Part shown: in pieces, positions 7,096 to 9,698 of the stretch | Position numbering within the stretch: position 1 is the stretch's first letter | Layout: every line of letters starts with the position of its first letter | Assembly: GCA_019239785.1 (NCBI GenBank) | Contig: JAFAZM010000405.1 | Span: 1-9,698, forward strand | Length of the DNA: 9,698 bases | Direction: 5' to 3' | Source of the DNA: Sphingomonadaceae bacterium | Lineage (GTDB): Bacteria; Pseudomonadota; Alphaproteobacteria; Sphingomonadales; Sphingomonadaceae | Translations under genes and position numbers: made by a program | Notes under the pieces: model-generated | Databases searched by the model: none | The model's input: the letters and a program-made list of their open reading frames with translations, nothing else | What the model was told of the DNA's origin: nothing

Positions 7096-8328
7096 CTATC
7101 GGCGCGGATTTCGGACGAAGCGGGCAATGAAGAAGCTGTCCGCCCCGCCCTCGGCCGCGTGGACGCCCGGAAGGATGCGCTGCCGCTCGGCGAGGGCGTA
7201 ATCGGAACGGGCGGCGAGGAAGGCGTCGGCGACCTGCTCGCCCTCCTCCGGCTCCAGCGAGCAGACCGAATAGACGAGGCTGCCGCCGGGCTTCAGCCAG
7301 TCCGCCGCGCGCGCGAGCATCGCCTGCTGCGCCTCGGCCAGGGCCGCGATCGCGCGCGGACGGACGCGGTGGAGCACGTCCGGATGGCGGCGGAAGATGC
7401 CGGTCGCCGAGCAGGGCGCATCGAGCAGGATCGCGTCGACCGGCGCCGGCGGCGCCCATTTCATGACGTCGGCCGCGATGACCCTGGCGTCGAGGCCGGT
7501 GCGGGCGAGATTCTCCTTCAGGCGCGCCAGCCGGCTTTCCGAGACGTCGAGCGCAACCACCTCCCAGCCGGCAGAGGCGAGCTGCATCGTCTTGCCGCCG
7601 GGCGCGGCGCAGAGGTCGAGCGCGGTCCGGCCCTCGCCCGGGCCGAGCAGGCGCGCCGGCTGCGCTGCGGACAGGTCCTGCACCCACCAGCGGCCTTCGC
7701 CATAGCCGGTCAGGCCGGCGACGGCGATGCCGCGCGCGAGCCGCAGATGCCCCGGCATCAGGCTGACGCCGGCCAGGTCGGCGGGCGGCTCGCCGATCAG
7801 GTCGATCGGCGGCGGCGTGGCGATCAGCCGCGTTGCGGCGGCCACCACCTCCTCGCCCCACGCCTTGCCCCAGCGGTCGGCCACCGGCGCGGGCAGATGC
7901 GGCACCTCGGGCAGCGCCCATCCTTCCCGATTCACCGTCGAGAACACGCCGTGGACCAGCTTGCGCGGGCCTCCGTCGACGAGCGGCAGCACGGTGGCAA
8001 TGGCGGCATGGGGCGGCGTACTCAGAGCGAGCGCCTGCACGAGGGCGATGCGCAGCGCGAAGCGCGCCTTGGCGTCGTCCGGGAGGCGTTGCCTGGTCGC
8101 CCGATCGATCAAGGCGTCGAGATCGGGCAGGCGGCGCAGCGCCTCGGCGGCGATGGCATGGGCGAAGCCGCGGTCGTCGGCCCGCTCGAGGTCTCGCGCG
8201 GCGGCGTCGAGCGCCGCTTCGAGCGGCAGGCCCCGGCGCAGCACCGCGTCGAGCAGCCGCAGGGCCGCACGGCGCGCGGCCGTGCCCGGCGGCTCCGCTC
8301 TTTGGATGTGGCGCATCTTGTCTTTCAT
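7096..8328 (-). CDS. rsmB: 16S rRNA (cytosine(967)-C5)-methyltransferase, RsmB/NOP family
   Basis: A 410-residue SAM-dependent RNA methyltransferase. The N-terminal part (about 14-140) is a helical NusB-like RNA-binding domain, which separates RsmB from other NOP-family enzymes. The catalytic domain shows QDLSAAQPA (217-225), SAM-binding DLCAAPGGKT (238-247), DVSESRL (261-267), the motif IV LLDAPCSATG (301-310) with Cys306 and the motif VI YSVCSLEPEEGE (353-364) with catalytic Cys356. Both cysteines expected of m5C enzymes are present. The C-terminal SFFIARF is typical. The start is uncertain between ATG 8328 and ATG 8316 (residue 5); neither has a strong Shine-Dalgarno sequence. It is slightly shorter than E. 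coli RsmB (429). It is the first gene of the minus-strand cluster, so a promoter is expected in the short gap to the divergent DUF1674 gene. The exact target base is inferred from family membership. Confidence 0.95.
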   Translation of the reverse strand: MKDKMRHIQRAEPPGTAARRAALRLLDAVLRRGLPLEAALDAAARDLERADDRGFAHAIAAEALRRLPDLDALIDRATRQRLPDDAKARFALRIALVQALALSTPPHAAIATVLPLVDGGPRKLVHGVFSTVNREGWALPEVPHLPAPVADRWGKAWGEEVVAAATRLIATPPPIDLIGEPPADLAGVSLMPGHLRLARGIAVAGLTGYGEGRWWVQDLSAAQPARLLGPGEGRTALDLCAAPGGKTMQLASAGWEVVALDVSESRLARLKENLARTGLDARVIAADVMKWAPPAPVDAILLDAPCSATGIFRRHPDVLHRVRPRAIAALAEAQQAMLARAADWLKPGGSLVYSVCSLEPEEGEQVADAFLAARSDYALAERQRILPGVHAAEGGADSFFIARFVRNPRR

Positions 8329-8380
8329 GCCTGCGCGGCCGAGATGGGCGGCAGCCTCTCTTTATGCAAACGGAAAGCCG

Positions 8381-8548
8381 ATGGGCGAGCGCCCGCCTCA
8401 TGTGAAGCCGCCGGCCTATCTCACCCCGAGCCCGCCGGTGCCGGAGCCTGCCGAGCCCGAGGAACGGGAGGAGCATGGTGGGCCCAAGGGCAAGGAGCCG
8501 ACGCGCTACGGCGATTGGGAGAAAGACGGGCTCTGCAAGGACTTTTGA
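8381..8548 (+). CDS. DUF1674 protein, probable succinate dehydrogenase assembly factor 4 (SDHAF4) homolog
   Basis: A 55-residue protein with a disordered Pro/Glu-rich N-terminus (about 8-30, many P and E) followed by the compact conserved C-terminus GGPKGKEPTRYGDWEKDG (33-50) ending LCKDF. This GP-x-G-x-EPTRYGDWE block is the hallmark of DUF1674. In mitochondria the family (SDHAF4) binds the flavinylated SdhA subunit and promotes its joining to SdhB; the same role here is inferred. The ATG at 8381 has GGAAAG just upstream, though the spacing is short. An in-frame ATG at 8327 would add 18 residues but overlaps the rsmB start codon, so it is less likely. The gene is divergent from rsmB and convergent with gpsA, so it is probably transcribed alone. 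No sdh gene is in the window. Confidence 0.88.
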   Translation: MGERPPHVKPPAYLTPSPPVPEPAEPEEREEHGGPKGKEPTRYGDWEKDGLCKDF

Positions 8549-8552
8549 AAAC

Positions 8553-8576
8553 CCCTCTCCCGTTTCGGGGAGAGGG
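8553..8576 (+). terminator. Possible terminator hairpin after the DUF1674 gene
   Basis: A 9-bp perfect stem with a six-base loop beginning four bases after the DUF1674 stop codon. It is followed by a G/A-rich stretch and not by a T-run, so intrinsic termination is doubtful. A role in transcript end formation or 3' protection is inferred from position. Confidence 0.4.
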
Positions 8577-8684
8577 AGGGGCCCGCCGCGAAGCGGCGGG
8601 AGGGTGAGGGCAGCGGTGGCGCCGCCGTCTAGCGCCTGCCTGCCGCCACCGAGACCCTCACCCTGCCGGCCTGCGGCCGGCTGT

Positions 8685-8708
8685 CCCTCTCCCCTCACAG
8701 GGAGAGGG
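8685..8708 (-). terminator. Possible terminator hairpin after gpsA
   Basis: The same 9-bp stem as the hairpin at the other end of the element, here with loop CTCACA, starting five bases beyond the gpsA stop as read on the minus strand. No T-run follows. The function is inferred from position only. Confidence 0.4.
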
Positions 8709-8713
8709 AGGGA

Positions 8714-9694
8714 TTACACCCCCTCCGCCCTGAGCGGCCGGGCCAGCAACCTCCCGACCACCTCGTCCACCGAGGCCTCCTCCGCCAGCAAGGCGCAGAC
8801 CGCCTCGACGATCGGCAGGTCGACGCCGAGCGCTTCGGCGGCGCGCTTCAGCACCGGGGCGGTGAAGGCGCCCTCGGCGACGGTGCGGCGGTCGGCGAGC
8901 AGGTCGGCCGCGCGGGCGCCCTCGCCGATCCCCTTGCCGAGGCTGAAGTTGCGCGAGGCGGTCGAGGAGCAGGTGAGGACGAGGTCGCCGAGGCCGGCGA
9001 GACCCGCCAAAGTCTCGGCGCGCGCGCCCTTGGCGAGGCCGAAGCGGGTCATCTCGGCAAAGCCGCGCGAGATCAGGGCGGCGCGGGCATTCTGGCCGAG
9101 CCGGCGCCCCTCGACCACGCCGCAGGCGATGGCGAGCACGTTCTTGACCGCGCCCCCGACCTCGGCGCCGGCGACGTCGTCGGAGAGATAGGGCCGGAAA
9201 TACGGCCGGGCGATCCGCGCGACGAGTCGCTCGCCGAGCGACTGGTCCTCGACCGCCAGCGTGACCGCGGTCGGCAGGCCGGCCGCGACCTCGTGCGCGA
9301 AGGTGGGGCCGGAAAGCACCGCGATCGGCGCGCCGGGCTGCACCTGGCGCGCCACTTCGTGCATCAGGAGCCCGGTGCCGTCCTCTATCCCCTTCGCACA
9401 GAGGACGAGCGGCCGGCCGGCCGCATCGAGGCCGCCGAGCACCGAACGCAAATGTTGCGCTGGTGCAACGATTAGGAAGGCTTCGCAAGCGCCAAGGTCG
9501 GCAAGATCGGCCGTCGCCCGGACCGTGGGAGCGAGCGTCACCCCTTTGAGAAAGATCGTGTTTTCGTGGGAGGCGTTGATCGCTTCGACCACCTCGGGCT
9601 CGCGCGCCCAGAGCCGGACCGTCTCGCCGTCGGCGGCGGCAACCTGGGCCAGCGCCGTCCCCCAGGCGCCGCCGCCGATGATTCCGAGCCTCAT
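8714..9694 (-). CDS. gpsA: Glycerol-3-phosphate dehydrogenase [NAD(P)+]
   Basis: A complete 326-residue GpsA that reduces dihydroxyacetone phosphate to sn-glycerol 3-phosphate, the backbone precursor for phospholipids, in the cytoplasm. The N-terminal Rossmann domain begins GIIGGGAWGTALA (4-16), the dinucleotide-binding glycine loop. Further family motifs are HENTIFLKG (43-51), CAKGIE (99-104) with Lys101, SGPTFAHEVAAGLPTA (128-143), AVKNVLAIACG (182-192) with the expected catalytic Lys184, and GLAGLGDLVLTCSSTASRN (231-249) with Asp237 and the substrate-binding Arg248-Asn249. The ATG is at 9692-9694, only four bases from the right edge, so its ribosome-binding site and promoter are not visible. 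The position is exact because residue 2 onward matches the normal N-terminus of the family. Stop is TAA. It converges on the DUF1674 gene across the palindromic element. Confidence 0.97.
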   Translation of the reverse strand: MRLGIIGGGAWGTALAQVAAADGETVRLWAREPEVVEAINASHENTIFLKGVTLAPTVRATADLADLGACEAFLIVAPAQHLRSVLGGLDAAGRPLVLCAKGIEDGTGLLMHEVARQVQPGAPIAVLSGPTFAHEVAAGLPTAVTLAVEDQSLGERLVARIARPYFRPYLSDDVAGAEVGGAVKNVLAIACGVVEGRRLGQNARAALISRGFAEMTRFGLAKGARAETLAGLAGLGDLVLTCSSTASRNFSLGKGIGEGARAADLLADRRTVAEGAFTAPVLKRAAEALGVDLPIVEAVCALLAEEASVDEVVGRLLARPLRAEGV

Positions 9695-9698
9695 TTGC

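Larger units (their letters stand above)
8552..8708. repeat. Palindromic multi-hairpin intergenic repeat
   Basis: A ~157 bp element with near mirror-image organisation. From left: hairpin A, CCCTCTCCC/GGGAGAGGG (8553-8561 with 8568-8576); hairpin B, CCCGCCGC/GCGGCGGG (8582-8589 with 8593-8600); a central closing stem, AGGGTGAGGG (8601-8610) with CCCTCACCCT (8655-8664), extended inside by CGGTGGC/GCCACCG (8614-8620 with 8645-8651); hairpin C, GCCGGCC/GGCCGGC (8665-8671 with 8675-8681); and hairpin D, CCCTCTCCC/GGGAGAGGG (8685-8693 with 8700-8708). All listed stems are perfect. Hairpins A and D share the same stem with different loops. It fits a dispersed repeat class seen in GC-rich proteobacterial genomes; copy number here is unknown. 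Confidence 0.85.

Noticed and set aside
8329..8380. TTTATG at 8361-8366 (CATAAA on the other strand) as a possible -10 element
   Set aside because: No matching -35 hexamer at a proper distance on either strand, and the plus-strand reading would leave almost no leader. Too weak to call as a promoter.
4871..8607. Large plus-strand open frames opposite the heparinase, rpe and rsmB genes
   Set aside because: Composition-driven shadows: the products are rich in Arg, Gly, Ala and Asp, no motifs are seen, and all overlap well-identified minus-strand genes.
6413..8698. A 761-codon minus-strand open frame across rpe, rsmB and the right repeat
   Set aside because: It runs in a different frame through two genes with intact catalytic motifs and through non-coding repeat DNA.
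1..9698. CRISPR array, tRNA/rRNA, insertion sequence, attachment site or defence island
   Set aside because: No regularly spaced direct repeats, no tRNA-like cloverleaf with conserved T-loop, no transposase or integrase motifs and no defence-type genes were seen on either strand.

Overview
The window is about 9.7 kb of very GC-rich, densely packed chromosomal DNA. It most likely comes from an alphaproteobacterium of the Sphingomonadales. The basis is the form of the DNA polymerase I O-helix region, the linkage rsmB-rpe-heparinase II/III-purH, a small DUF1674 (SDHAF4-type) gene, and two palindromic intergenic repeats of kinds common in alphaproteobacterial genomes. This placement is from recognition only; no database search was possible. 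No RNA gene, CRISPR array, phage, plasmid or insertion sequence was seen.

Left block (1-2918, plus strand): the 3' end of polA is followed by a gene for an unrecognised secreted cysteine-containing protein (526-1362) and a gene for a polytopic polysaccharide/LPS flippase-like membrane protein (1359-2918). Both junctions are 4-base stop/start overlaps (TTGA, GTGA), so the three genes are probably translationally coupled. The first convergent junction (2919-3028) is almost wholly a ~94 bp palindromic repeat.

Middle block (3029-8328, minus strand, read right to left): rsmB (16S rRNA m5C967 methyltransferase), rpe (ribulose-phosphate 3-epimerase), a cytoplasmic-looking heparinase II/III family protein, and purH (last two steps of IMP synthesis). 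Gaps are 60 bp, -4 bp and 24 bp, which suggests one operon. Rpe feeds the pentose phosphate pathway that supplies PRPP, the precursor used upstream of PurH; RsmB modifies the ribosome. The heparinase-like protein has no obvious link to the others.

Right block: a 55-residue DUF1674 protein (8381-8548, plus), probably a succinate dehydrogenase assembly factor, is divergent from rsmB. It converges on gpsA (8714-9694, minus), which makes sn-glycerol 3-phosphate for phospholipids. The gap between these two genes (8549-8713) is filled by a second, unrelated palindromic element with four hairpins and a closing stem.

The window is mainly housekeeping, and I see no evidence of a new defence, mobile or biosynthetic system. 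The most distinctive observations are the two stop-to-stop palindromic elements at the convergent junctions and the uncharacterised secreted protein and flippase coupled to polA.
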